From Bdellovibrionales bacterium Ga0074139 (GTDB taxonomy: Bacteria > Bdellovibrionota > Bdellovibrionia > Bdellovibrionales > Bdellovibrionaceae): a stretch of DNA of 64,000 nt. Shown in pieces: positions 34,574-42,350 of the stretch. Every line of letters starts with the position of its first letter. The stretch's first letter is position 1. The notes beneath the pieces are model-generated. The model searched no databases. It was not told the DNA's origin and saw only the letters and a program-made list of their open reading frames with translations. The DNA lies in the NCBI GenBank assembly GCA_001464795.1, contig LNEB01000003.1, positions 186,001 through 250,000 of the forward strand, in the 5' to 3' direction. The position numbers and the translations under genes were made by a program.

Positions 34574-35341
34574 TTATTTTTTAAAATTTGTTAGTGGAAA
34601 CAGAGCCACACTGACTTGATAAACTTCGTCGGCCTCTTGAGCTTGATCAAACTCGAGTAGAAATTCCTTTCGGAACTGAGAGATTTTTTCTTTGGCCCTA
34701 TCTAAATCACTGATCTTCAACGCCAGTGTCACGCCTGTGTGATTTCGTTGTTCAAATTTAACTTCAGTGATGGAACTCAGTGCTTTTTCAAAAAATTGAA
34801 TTTGATTGAGCCTGGCCGCCTCACTGAACTTTTTATTGTTCGTGTGACTGGTGAATTGGTTAGAAAGATCATGCCATCCCTTTTCATCAATTCTAAGAAG
34901 TCCCACCTTTTGCAGTCGCTCGGTGGCTGAGTAAACCTGTCCTAAGCTAATGCCTAGGCGCTTAGCGACCCATGAAGCTCGTGGCTTAAAAGCCTTCACT
35001 CGCAAAAGATTCAGAATTGCATAATGATACCACTCTTTGATGATTTCAAAGCGGTCCTGATCAATAACCTGATAACTTCGAGCTTGAGTCTTAGAGCCCA
35101 CAGGCCCCAAGATGTCCAATTGGTATTTTTGAACTTGAGATTCACTGAGTTTTAATCTGGGAGCCACCTTTCGAATGAATAAGGGACTCACAGGATTTTT
35201 TCCACTCAGCAATGAAGAAAGTCCTGAAGCAGAAACCCCAAGGTATCTCGCAAAGGATCTTAAGGAATAATTAGGGTTGGCCTCGACTCTTTTTTTGAGT
35301 TCATCCCTTAAGTAGTATTTAAAATTTTGTTGATCTTGCAT
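34574..35341 (-). CDS. TIGR02147/DUF4423 family putative regulator
   Basis: A 255-residue cytoplasmic protein. The N-terminal ~70 residues form a helix-turn-helix ('YSLRSFARYLGVSASGLSSLLSGK'); a second winged-helix-like region follows ('ASWVAKRLGISLGQVYSATERLQKVGLL'), then the DUF4423 tail. TIGR02147 proteins are numerous in Bdellovibrio and Fibrobacter and are presumed transcription regulators. A 10-bp-arm inverted repeat 40 bases upstream could be its operator. It is first in a three-gene unit with the HEYxR proteins. Confidence 0.85.
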   Translation of the reverse strand: MQDQQNFKYYLRDELKKRVEANPNYSLRSFARYLGVSASGLSSLLSGKNPVSPLFIRKVAPRLKLSESQVQKYQLDILGPVGSKTQARSYQVIDQDRFEIIKEWYHYAILNLLRVKAFKPRASWVAKRLGISLGQVYSATERLQKVGLLRIDEKGWHDLSNQFTSHTNNKKFSEAARLNQIQFFEKALSSITEVKFEQRNHTGVTLALKISDLDRAKEKISQFRKEFLLEFDQAQEADEVYQVSVALFPLTNFKK

Positions 35342-35380
35342 GGACTCTTAGTTGCCTATCCCTAGATCAAAAGGCAATCA

Positions 35381-35405
35381 TTTTTTGAACAAAGTGTTCA
35401 AAAAA
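35381..35405. promoter_or_regulatory. Inverted repeat TTTTTTGAAC-N5-GTTCAAAAAA
   Basis: Ten-base perfect arms lie between the stop of the 140-residue secreted protein (35425) and the TIGR02147 start (35341). It could be a bidirectional terminator of the former or an operator of the latter. A second, looser repeat TTGCCT-N13-AGGCAA lies at 35352-35376. Confidence 0.55.
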
Positions 35406-35424
35406 TCTGAACAGTTTGCTACAA

Positions 35425-35847
35425 CTACCGGCTGACCCTACAGGAATAAATTGCGTTTTTACTTTCAGGAAAAGCGACGACTAAAGAGTCAGAATTCACA
35501 CTTCGCTTCAACACAAAAGAGGGAAATTTTTGCGATAGGGCTTGGGGACTTTCGAACTTAGTGGAAGGCGTGTACTTCATAAATCCGTCATAGCGACCTT
35601 TATGCACATTGGCCGAGTGAGCATAAACCCCAGGTGCTGAAAACTGAAGTGGCTGCTGAGCTTTGGAAACTACAACTGAAAAAAGAACACGCCCTTTATA
35701 AATTCCTTCACCGAATGTGAGGTGAAACCACTCAACACCGTGTCTCGCCTGACTGCCGCTCTCACGCTGGCAATAATAATCCGAGTTTTCAAAAGCAGAT
35801 GCTAGTGAACAAAGTGTTAACATCAGGGAAGCTATGATCATTTTCAT
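35425..35847 (-). CDS. Small secreted protein, unknown
   Basis: A 140-residue exported protein; start at ATG 35847 after GGAG, with signal peptide 'MKMIIASLMLTLCSLASA'. The mature part is beta-rich with two cysteines ('YYCQRES' and 'IYSCRVS') near the ends, probably forming a disulfide. No family recognised. It stands 40 bases downstream of the 402-residue secreted protein on the same strand and may be co-expressed. Confidence 0.65.
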   Translation of the reverse strand: MKMIIASLMLTLCSLASAFENSDYYCQRESGSQARHGVEWFHLTFGEGIYKGRVLFSVVVSKAQQPLQFSAPGVYAHSANVHKGRYDGFMKYTPSTKFESPQALSQKFPSFVLKRSVNSDSLVVAFPESKNAIYSCRVSR

Positions 35848-35887
35848 GGTGGGTCTCCTAAGAAGTCCCACCCTTATCACAACCCAA

Positions 35888-37096
35888 CTATTTTTTGTGA
35901 GTATTTGAATTTTTTTCTACCAATTTAAACACATGCAAATAGGTCTCAGCTAAGACCTGCAAGGCCGAGATCTGTTGATCCGACATACCAGCATGGGGAT
36001 TGTGCTCAGGCTTCTTAAAGCCAAATTTCACCATCATGGAAGACATCGGGCATCGGCTTTTGGGTTTTTGGTTTTTGACCATAATCTTCACTAAATTGGA
36101 AAGTGTTTGAGTCAGAGTGTCTGACAAAACAAGGCGGCCCTCGGGACCTATTTTAACGGGATTAGAAAAATAAAATCCACCGTGAGTCATGGGACCAATG
36201 ACACCTAACGGAAGTCTAGATGTAAATTCCGCTGTTAAGCCCATAGACTTAGACTGCCCTCCGTCGATGATGGCTTGTAAAGCCTCAGAACCCGTTTCAA
36301 TTCCAGGAATTTTTTCAGCTAGTAAACTGCTGACCACCTGATTAAACGACACCACACCTTCTAGCACACCTGCTAAAGGACCGTAGGCCTGGGACTCTCT
36401 GACTCGGGTCATGTGGTGCATACTTAATGTGGGGTAACCATAATAGATTTTTTGTGAAATTGTCGTCATCTCGCGGTCGCTCGCAATGATGTCCATCATA
36501 AGGGCTGTTGTGATTAATAAATTTTGAGAGAATTCTTTTCCGTAGGCATTCACAGGCGTCACAGCTGCTGATAAAAACTGCATGAATTGACCAATGCTAT
36601 AGTCGGGGCTTTTATTGGGAGCTAAAAATAAAAACTCAGGATTTGAGCGAGCTTCAAAACCAGGGTTTCTATAAAAATTCATATGCTCAACTTGGGCTGC
36701 GTTCTTCGTGATGTTGTACTCAGCCACTCGTTTGATATCTTTGTAGCCTTCAGCTTTAGGTAAATAATATCCCTCTTGGGTCAGTTTAAAATTACCATTC
36801 AAAATTTTAAATCTTTGCTGATCATTTTTAAGTTGGATCTGGACCATCTCAGGAGTGAGATTCATAAAAAGTTCTTCAAGCCTGCCTGGAACATCCCTGA
36901 GCACACTTGATAGGAGCTGTTGAACTTGCAAAACTTCCCTTTGGCTTTCGGCGTAGGTTTTGTTTGGTTTTGATTTTTCAAGCAATTCTAAGTAGGCCCC
37001 TTCGGCTGAAATTGAGACAGTTTCCTTGCAGGTTTGACTGGCCAGGGCGAGGCCAGAGAAAAAAAGACCAAACAGAGTGATAGTTAAAATATTCAT
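35888..37096 (-). CDS. Secreted protein of unknown family, 402 residues
   Basis: The start is taken at ATG 37096 ('MNILTITLF'), which gives a clean signal peptide ending 'GLALA'; the longer frame begins with TTG at 37114. The mature protein is mostly helical, with 'TCKET' at its start and 'KSRCPMSSMMVKFGF' near 360, followed by 'PEHNPHAGM'. The CPM segment recalls heme-thiolate sites only superficially. Function unknown; periplasmic location inferred. Confidence 0.65.
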   Translation of the reverse strand: MNILTITLFGLFFSGLALASQTCKETVSISAEGAYLELLEKSKPNKTYAESQREVLQVQQLLSSVLRDVPGRLEELFMNLTPEMVQIQLKNDQQRFKILNGNFKLTQEGYYLPKAEGYKDIKRVAEYNITKNAAQVEHMNFYRNPGFEARSNPEFLFLAPNKSPDYSIGQFMQFLSAAVTPVNAYGKEFSQNLLITTALMMDIIASDREMTTISQKIYYGYPTLSMHHMTRVRESQAYGPLAGVLEGVVSFNQVVSSLLAEKIPGIETGSEALQAIIDGGQSKSMGLTAEFTSRLPLGVIGPMTHGGFYFSNPVKIGPEGRLVLSDTLTQTLSNLVKIMVKNQKPKSRCPMSSMMVKFGFKKPEHNPHAGMSDQQISALQVLAETYLHVFKLVEKNSNTHKK

Positions 37097-37191
37097 CTCA
37101 ATTGAGATGAGCAATCCAAGTGCCAGTTATGAGGCAAATTAAAGCTATTTCACGTGTTGAAAGCCATTTTTTGTAATACCATTATCTTTGT

Positions 37192-37482
37192 ATGGCTATA
37201 AAAACGAAACGCGCTAACATTCGCTTCGAACCCGATATCGGTGATTACGCCGTCCTGTTGATTGAAGACAAAAAAACGAAAAAAATATCTCCGCATGTGG
37301 CCCTTTTGGTAGAAGAATCTTTTTCAGGTTGTCAGATTGCAGTGAATGCTTTTTTGGCTCCTAAAATTGGAGCACTCATCAGAATTAAAGTGGGCCGACT
37401 TGAGCCCTGCATGGCCGAAGTGATGTGGGTCAAAAAACTAAGCCCCAAAGTCACTGCCATCGGTATGAAATACGCTATTTAA
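37192..37482 (+). CDS. Small PilZ-like domain protein
   Basis: A 96-residue cytoplasmic protein resembling a stand-alone PilZ fold: 'RANIRFEP' at the start, 'VALLVEESFSGCQIAV' in place of the D/NxSxxG strand, and 'KVTAIGMKYAI' at the end. Canonical c-di-GMP residues are mostly absent, so it is a degenerate or non-binding member if the assignment holds. Confidence 0.55.
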   Translation: MAIKTKRANIRFEPDIGDYAVLLIEDKKTKKISPHVALLVEESFSGCQIAVNAFLAPKIGALIRIKVGRLEPCMAEVMWVKKLSPKVTAIGMKYAI

Positions 37483-37498
37483 ATCCAGCCTGTTGGTA

Positions 37499-38149
37499 TT
37501 AAATCCAGCCAGTTAGTAAACTGTGCATCCACATCACGGGCCATCTTAAAATGGCCAAAGCCCCTGTGAAGATCAGAACCATTAAAATAATTCCTGTCAT
37601 CATTTCGTTTTGTTCCAGCCAATCATTCCAAGCTCTTGGAAGAAAACGTGCAAGCACTTTCCCGCCGTCCAATGGGTGCACCGGGATCATATTAAACACA
37701 GCCAAAAATAAATTAATCATGATGAAGGCGTTGAGCATTTTGTAAGCCGCTGGAAAAGCCCCCGACATTCCAAAGGTGTGGGCCATCAGACCAAAAGCCA
37801 AAGCTGCTAAACAAGCCATGATAATGTTAGATCCTGGTCCTGCCAGAGCAATCCAAAACATGTCTGTTCTTGGTGTTTTTAAATTTCTAGGATCCACAGG
37901 AACCGGTTTTGCCCAACCAAAGAAAATAGGAGAGCCAAAAACAATTGATAAAATCGGAAGAGCGTAGGTCCCGATGGGATCCGCGTGAGCCATGGGGTTT
38001 ACTGTTAGTCTGCCTAAAGATTCGGCTGTGCGGTCTCCGCGAAGTTTTGCCACCCAACCGTGGGCGAATTCATGCACACTGAGAGCAAATAAAAAAGGGA
38101 TAAACATGGTTGCTAATTTGTAGCCGATTTCTAATAGATTTAAGTCCAT
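37499..38149 (-). CDS. Site-2 protease family (M50) membrane peptidase
   Basis: A 216-residue integral membrane metalloprotease of the small M50/SpoIVFB-like group. The zinc motif H26-E-F-A-H30 lies in the first membrane helix and the third ligand Asp in 'HPLDGGKVLARFLP' (HPLDG for the common NPLDG). No PDZ or CBS domain. It would cut substrates within the membrane. It ends 17 bases from the PilZ-like gene, convergently. Confidence 0.88.
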   Translation of the reverse strand: MDLNLLEIGYKLATMFIPFLFALSVHEFAHGWVAKLRGDRTAESLGRLTVNPMAHADPIGTYALPILSIVFGSPIFFGWAKPVPVDPRNLKTPRTDMFWIALAGPGSNIIMACLAALAFGLMAHTFGMSGAFPAAYKMLNAFIMINLFLAVFNMIPVHPLDGGKVLARFLPRAWNDWLEQNEMMTGIILMVLIFTGALAILRWPVMWMHSLLTGWI

Positions 38150-38239
38150 AATTGTATTGTATCAATGAGGCTTGACCCTTTGCAAGGGCGTCCTATAACC
38201 TTGAGCAACTAAGACATGACATATCAAGGAGATAACCCT

Positions 38240-39388
38240 ATGCGACCAGCTTTGACCACATTATCTGAAGATGAAGTTCAATTTCGTGATGCCGTTCGTG
38301 GTTTTGCTGAAAATGAAATTAAACCTCATGTCCATGATATGGATCAAAAAGCCAAAATGAATCCTGACATTGTTAAAAAACTTTTCGAGATGGGACTGAT
38401 GGGAATTGAATCCCCCGAAAAATTTGGCGGGGCTGGATCCTCATTCACAATGGCCTGCCTGGCTGTTGAAGAAATCGCTCGCGTGGATGGATCCGTGTCA
38501 GTTCTCATGGACGTACAAAACACTTTAGTCACCAATGCCTTTATCAAGTGGGGATCACCTGCCATTCAAGAAAAGTATATGCCAAAACTCGCAACCGAAT
38601 GGGTGGGAGCTTACGCTCTTTCAGAAAGTGTGTCGGGATCCGATGCCTTTGCTTTGAAAACCCGTGCGGAACTCAAAGGGGATAAATATATCTTAAACGG
38701 CTCAAAACTTTGGATCACTAACGGTTTAGAAGCCAATGTGTTCATCGTGTTTGCCACAGTTGACGCTTCGAAAGGCTACAAAGGGATCACCGCTTTTATC
38801 GTAGAAAAAGATTTTAAAGGTTTTGTGGTTGGAAAAAAAGAAGACAAACTGGGAATCAGAGCTTCCAGCACCTGTGAATTGTTGTTTGAAAACTGTGAAG
38901 TGCCAGTCTCAAATATTTTAGGTGAAGTGGGTAAAGGTTATAAAATTGCGATTGAAACTTTAAACGAAGGTCGCATCGGAATTGGTGCACAAATGCTAGG
39001 AATCGCGCAAGGGGCCTACGAAGCAGCACTTGGTTACATCAAATCCCGCGAACAGTTTGGTAAACCCATCGCTGAATTTCAAGGTGTGCAATTTCAAATC
39101 GCACAAATGCGAGTGGATTTAGAAGCGGCAAGGTTGATGGTTTACAATGCTGCTCGACTTAAAGATGCAGGCCTTGATTTCATCGAAAGTGCCGCCATGG
39201 CAAAACTTTATTCATCAAAAGTAGCTGAAAAGTTAACATCTATGGCCATTGATTTGTTTGGTGGAAACGGTTTTACAAAAGAATACCCAGTGGAAAAATT
39301 CTGGCGGGATGCTAAGATCGGTCAAATCTATGAAGGCACCAGCAATATGCAACTGCAAACCATTGCAAAGATCGAGCTTGGTTCTTAA
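38240..39388 (+). CDS. Acyl-CoA dehydrogenase, short/branched-chain type
   Basis: A 382-residue flavoprotein oxidising acyl-CoA to enoyl-CoA. The start is ATG 38240 after AAGGAG; the frame from 38216 lacks a site. Key parts: 'IARVDGSVSVLMDVQNTL' (close to mammalian ACADSB), FAD segment 'YALSESVSGSDAFALKT', 'LWITNG', and the catalytic Glu in 'IYEGTSNMQLQ'. Likely role: branched-chain amino acid or short fatty acid breakdown. A strong terminator follows. Confidence 0.92.
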   Translation: MRPALTTLSEDEVQFRDAVRGFAENEIKPHVHDMDQKAKMNPDIVKKLFEMGLMGIESPEKFGGAGSSFTMACLAVEEIARVDGSVSVLMDVQNTLVTNAFIKWGSPAIQEKYMPKLATEWVGAYALSESVSGSDAFALKTRAELKGDKYILNGSKLWITNGLEANVFIVFATVDASKGYKGITAFIVEKDFKGFVVGKKEDKLGIRASSTCELLFENCEVPVSNILGEVGKGYKIAIETLNEGRIGIGAQMLGIAQGAYEAALGYIKSREQFGKPIAEFQGVQFQIAQMRVDLEAARLMVYNAARLKDAGLDFIESAAMAKLYSSKVAEKLTSMAIDLFGGNGFTKEYPVEKFWRDAKIGQIYEGTSNMQLQTIAKIELGS

Positions 39389-40807
39389 GGTTTTATTTTT
39401 AATTTTTTTAATTAAAGAAGCAGCCATAGCTGCTTCTTTTTCATTAAGCTTGTCAGACGTTCCAAAAAGTTTTGATCCTCACAGCTTGAGATCTTCCAGT
39501 GGTCAGTATGTTCAGCAACAGATTTACCGAAACTTTTACCGCTTGGATAAAACCAATCAGTTGATCCCGGAACTTGGTAAGGCTTGCGATAAAAAAGCCA
39601 ATGCATGGGTATGTGAAATTAAGTCTGATGCAAAATGGAGCGACGGCTCAGACATCACAGCTAATGATTTTTTAAAATCCTTTATCAGGATCCTGACTTT
39701 GCCATCGCCCAGGGCCGATTTGTTGTTTGCGATTAAAAATGCGGAAAGTGTGTTTAACAAATCAAAGCCCGCAACTGATTTAGGGGTCAAGGTTTTAGGC
39801 CCTAAAAAATTTCAAATTCTGTGGGAAAATAAAAATCAGCCTGCTGAATTTTTACTGATGTCCCCGCTGTTTGTGCCACTTAAAAACGGTGATCAGCACT
39901 CCAAAATTTTTTCTGGTCCCTATAAAATTGAATCTTTAAAACCCACCGAAATAAAAATGACGATGAACGAGTTTTATTTCAAAAAAACCGGATTTTGTTT
40001 GACGAGAATCTGGCCTACCAAGCCTATGAGAATCAAAAACTCGATTTCCTAAGACGAGTCCCCACGTCTCGAATACCTGAACTTAAAAAAAATCCCGACT
40101 ATTTTGAAAACCCCGTTTTTAGACTTGATAGTCTTTTTTTTGGGCCTGGGCTCTCTGAAGATGCAGGCTTAAGATCAGCACTGATAAGCTCTTTAGATTA
40201 TGAACAGATGCAAAAACTTTTTAATTCAAGCTCTAGGCCTGGATGTGTGGGTGTACCTTTAGAATTCTACTCAGGGCCTGAGCTTTGTTTTGACAATAAA
40301 AAAGTGATTAACAAAACTTTTAAAAATAAAAAAATCAATTTCACTTATTCAAGCCTTGGCGGAGAGGACCACCGAAGGCTTAGCGAATGGTTGCAGTCCC
40401 AGTGGAAGAACGCCTTGGGCCTTAATATTCAAGTCCGAGGCCTCGAGAACAAAATATTTTTAAATCAAATTCGCAATAACCCCTCAGAGGTTTTTCGTCG
40501 GGGACTAAGCCCTGAGAACCCCTCTTGCTATGGCATTTTAGAATCCTTTCATTCCAAAAGTGCAGATAATCTTTCACTGTTGAAGGATGCAAAGTTTGAT
40601 CAATCCTTGATGGAGCTTAAAACCAACTCTTCCCCAAAAAAGTGCCGAGAAGTTTTACAAATTTTATTGGATAAAAATATTATGATACCCACGGGGCGGA
40701 TCTTTTTTAGCTACAGAATGTCTCAAAAGTGGCAAGGCCTCGAGCTTAACCTATTGAATCATATGGATTTAAGCGAACTTCAGCTGAAATCGAAGGAATC
40801 CCTATAA
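39378..40807 (+). pseudogene. Peptide ABC transporter substrate-binding protein, frameshifted
   Basis: An OppA/SBP_bac_5-type protein split in two frames. The 5' part (from TTG 39378) has a signal peptide ('VLFLIFLIKEAAIA'), 'SFDPHSLRSSSGQYVQQQIYRNFYRLD' typical of the family, and runs correctly to 'MNEFYFKK' near 39986, then goes off frame to a stop at 40052. One more A in the A7 run at 39981-39987 restores 'KKNRILFDENLAYQAY', and the 3' part (to 40807) completes the C-terminal lobe. The acyl-CoA dehydrogenase terminator lies inside the signal-peptide codons, so expression is doubtful as well. It could be a real decaying gene or a homopolymer sequencing error. Confidence 0.75.
39414..39441 (+). 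terminator. Intrinsic terminator after acyl-CoA dehydrogenase
   Basis: An 11-bp perfect stem (AAAGAAGCAGC, 39414-39424; GCTGCTTCTTT, 39429-39439) with a CATA loop and a T run. It overlaps the signal-peptide region of the next, frameshifted gene. Confidence 0.88.
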
Positions 40808-40877
40808 AGATTCACAGACCATAGTCCGATAGGACCTTAGTGGGGTTAAAATATTCATCCACAAAAGGGGCTTACAA

Positions 40878-41117
40878 ATGGCTGAAAAAAAAGACAACAA
40901 ACAACCAGTACAAACTCAAGTACCAGGCAAAGTGATTTCCATGGATGACTATCGCTGCCACGCAGAAGGCTGCAAAGCCAAAAGCACAAAGGCAGGATTC
41001 TGCGAAGAGCATTTCGCATGGTTCAAAGCAGGCTTGATCACTAAAGAGGGTGCTAAGGCTCAAGACTTTGAGAAAAAGTTTTACCAGTACCAAGCGACTC
41101 ATAAAAAAGCCGCTTAA
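40878..41117 (+). CDS. Small zinc-finger-like protein
   Basis: A 79-residue soluble protein with a compact Cys/His cluster 'CHAEGCKAKSTKAGFCEEH' (C-x4-C-x8-C-x2-H), a plausible zinc site, followed by 'FAWFKAGLITKEGAKAQDFEKKF'. No named family recognised, although similar small proteins seem common in this group. An intrinsic terminator follows 44 bases after the stop, so it is a single-gene unit. Confidence 0.7.
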   Translation: MAEKKDNKQPVQTQVPGKVISMDDYRCHAEGCKAKSTKAGFCEEHFAWFKAGLITKEGAKAQDFEKKFYQYQATHKKAA

Positions 41118-41161
41118 TTTAAGCTGCATTGTACCAATCAACTTTTAATACTCGTGAAAAG

Positions 41162-41186
41162 CCTAGCACCTCATGCTAGGTTTTTT
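41162..41186 (+). terminator. Intrinsic terminator abutting the SDR gene
   Basis: CCTAGCA (41162-41168) and TGCTAGG (41174-41180) around CCTCA, then six T. The run ends 6 bases before the ATG of the next gene. Confidence 0.88.
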
Positions 41187-41192
41187 CACATT

Positions 41193-41903
41193 ATGAAAGC
41201 AGCTATTATTACAGGCGCAGGTTCTGGCATCGGCCGAGCCACAGCCCTTATGTTTGCTAAATTTAATTATCACGTGTTTTTACTAGGCCGTGACACCCGA
41301 AAACTTCGCATCACCCATCTCGAATGCGGAGATGCCACTAGCATCGGATGTGATTTAACGAAGCCTGAAGAAATTGATCAGGCCGTTAAACAAATTTTAA
41401 ACACCAATAAAACCATCGAAATTTTAATTAATAACGCAGGCACATTTACTTATAATACTTTTGAAAACACCACAGAAGACGATTGGATGAATCAGTACCA
41501 AATCCACGTCATGGGCACCGTTCGCATGACCAAACAACTGTGGCCGCATTTTGTGAAAAATAAAAAAGGCTCCATCGTGAATGTAGCCTCAACTCTTGGG
41601 GTCCGCCCGACCGCTGGAACTTCAGCTTACTCAAGCATGAAAGCCGCTCAAATAAGCCTTACACAAACTTTAGCTCTTGAAGGGGCTCCTCACGGAATTC
41701 GCGTCAATTGCGTAGCACCTGGAATTGTGGACACCCCGATTCACCCACCCGGAGCGGTCAGTGGAATGGCGCAAGCTCAACCCTTAGGGCGCGTCGGTCG
41801 CCCTGATGAAATTGCGGCCAGCGTTTACTTTCTTGCCTCTGATAGCTCGCCTTGGACCACCGGCGCTGTTTTGCATGTGGACGGCGGCATCAACTTATTA
41901 TGA
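41193..41903 (+). CDS. Short-chain dehydrogenase/reductase
   Basis: A 236-residue classical SDR: 'TGAGSGIGRAT' cofactor loop, 'NNAG', Ser in 'NVASTLG', Tyr/Lys in 'YSSMKAA', C-terminal 'HVDGGINLL'. The start is ATG 41193; the longer frame runs back through the terminator. The substrate cannot be read from the sequence. It overlaps the pterin synthase gene by 4 bases (ATGA), so a pterin-linked reductase role (sepiapterin-reductase-like) is possible but unproven. Confidence 0.85.
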   Translation: MKAAIITGAGSGIGRATALMFAKFNYHVFLLGRDTRKLRITHLECGDATSIGCDLTKPEEIDQAVKQILNTNKTIEILINNAGTFTYNTFENTTEDDWMNQYQIHVMGTVRMTKQLWPHFVKNKKGSIVNVASTLGVRPTAGTSAYSSMKAAQISLTQTLALEGAPHGIRVNCVAPGIVDTPIHPPGAVSGMAQAQPLGRVGRPDEIAASVYFLASDSSPWTTGAVLHVDGGINLL

Positions 41904-42259
41904 TGTGGGCTTTGGAATTTCATTTCTCTAGTGCTCATTTTTACGATCAACCCAAGTGGTCTGAGACAAAAAACAAATCAGAATTTGGCCTTTGTTATTC
42001 CCAATTTGGACACGGCCATAACTATAAACTTGTGGTGGAAGCTGAAGGCGATGCAGTCATGCTTCGTCGTGAAATTCAAAAAGTGGTGAGCCTTCTTGAT
42101 CATAAGCACCTCAATCATGAAGTAGATTTTTTTAAAGATAAGATTCCTACTTCTGAAGTGATTGTGGAATTTTTTGCTCAAAATCTAGAGTCTATCAAAC
42201 CCAAGCAAATTATTGTTTATGAAGAAGACACTCTGGGTGCCTTTCACATATCAAATTGA
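41900..42259 (+). CDS. 6-pyruvoyl-tetrahydropterin synthase/QueD family protein
   Basis: A 119-residue enzyme of the PTPS/QueD family. Zinc ligands: His in 'SSAHFY' and the pair in 'GHGHNYKL'; catalytic Cys in 'GLCYSQFGHGH', with C-x5-HGH spacing as in animal PTPS rather than the C-x3-HGH usual in QueD; 'LLDHKHLN' supplies the Asp-His pair and 'YEEDT' the Glu. It could make a biopterin-type product or the queuosine precursor. Start ATG 41900 or 41903, coupled to the SDR. Confidence 0.85.
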   Translation: MMWALEFHFSSAHFYDQPKWSETKNKSEFGLCYSQFGHGHNYKLVVEAEGDAVMLRREIQKVVSLLDHKHLNHEVDFFKDKIPTSEVIVEFFAQNLESIKPKQIIVYEEDTLGAFHISN

Positions 42260-42262
42260 AAT

Positions 42263-42285
42263 TTGTCTCAAGTTGATTGTCTCAA
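42263..42285. repeat. Two direct copies of TTGTCTCAA upstream of the GLUG lipoprotein
   Basis: Copies at 42263-42271 and 42277-42285. The first is followed by G and TTGAT, echoing the palindromes at 883 and 30310. Reverse-orientation copies occur at 54490 and 54521. Confidence 0.5.
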
Positions 42286-42317
42286 AAAAATCCGCATAAC
42301 ATTTCCTCACTTTTTAC

Positions 42318-42344
42318 TCAACTAACATCCAGTTATACCGATAA
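42318..42344 (+). promoter_or_regulatory. Sigma-28-like promoter (TCAA-N15-ACCGATAA)
   Basis: This is the best complete sigma-28-like match in the window: TCAA at 42318-42321, a 15-base spacer and ACCGATAA at 42337-42344. The ATG is 6 bases after the box; no ribosome binding site. Confidence 0.55.
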
Positions 42345-42350
42345 GTTGTC

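Noticed and set aside
36000-36060. Cytochrome P450-like heme site in the 402-residue secreted protein
   Set aside because: Only the RCPM residues recall it; no other P450 motif is present and the protein is exported.
40808-40877. Terminator after the broken OppA-like gene
   Set aside because: No stable stem followed by a T run could be found in this gap.
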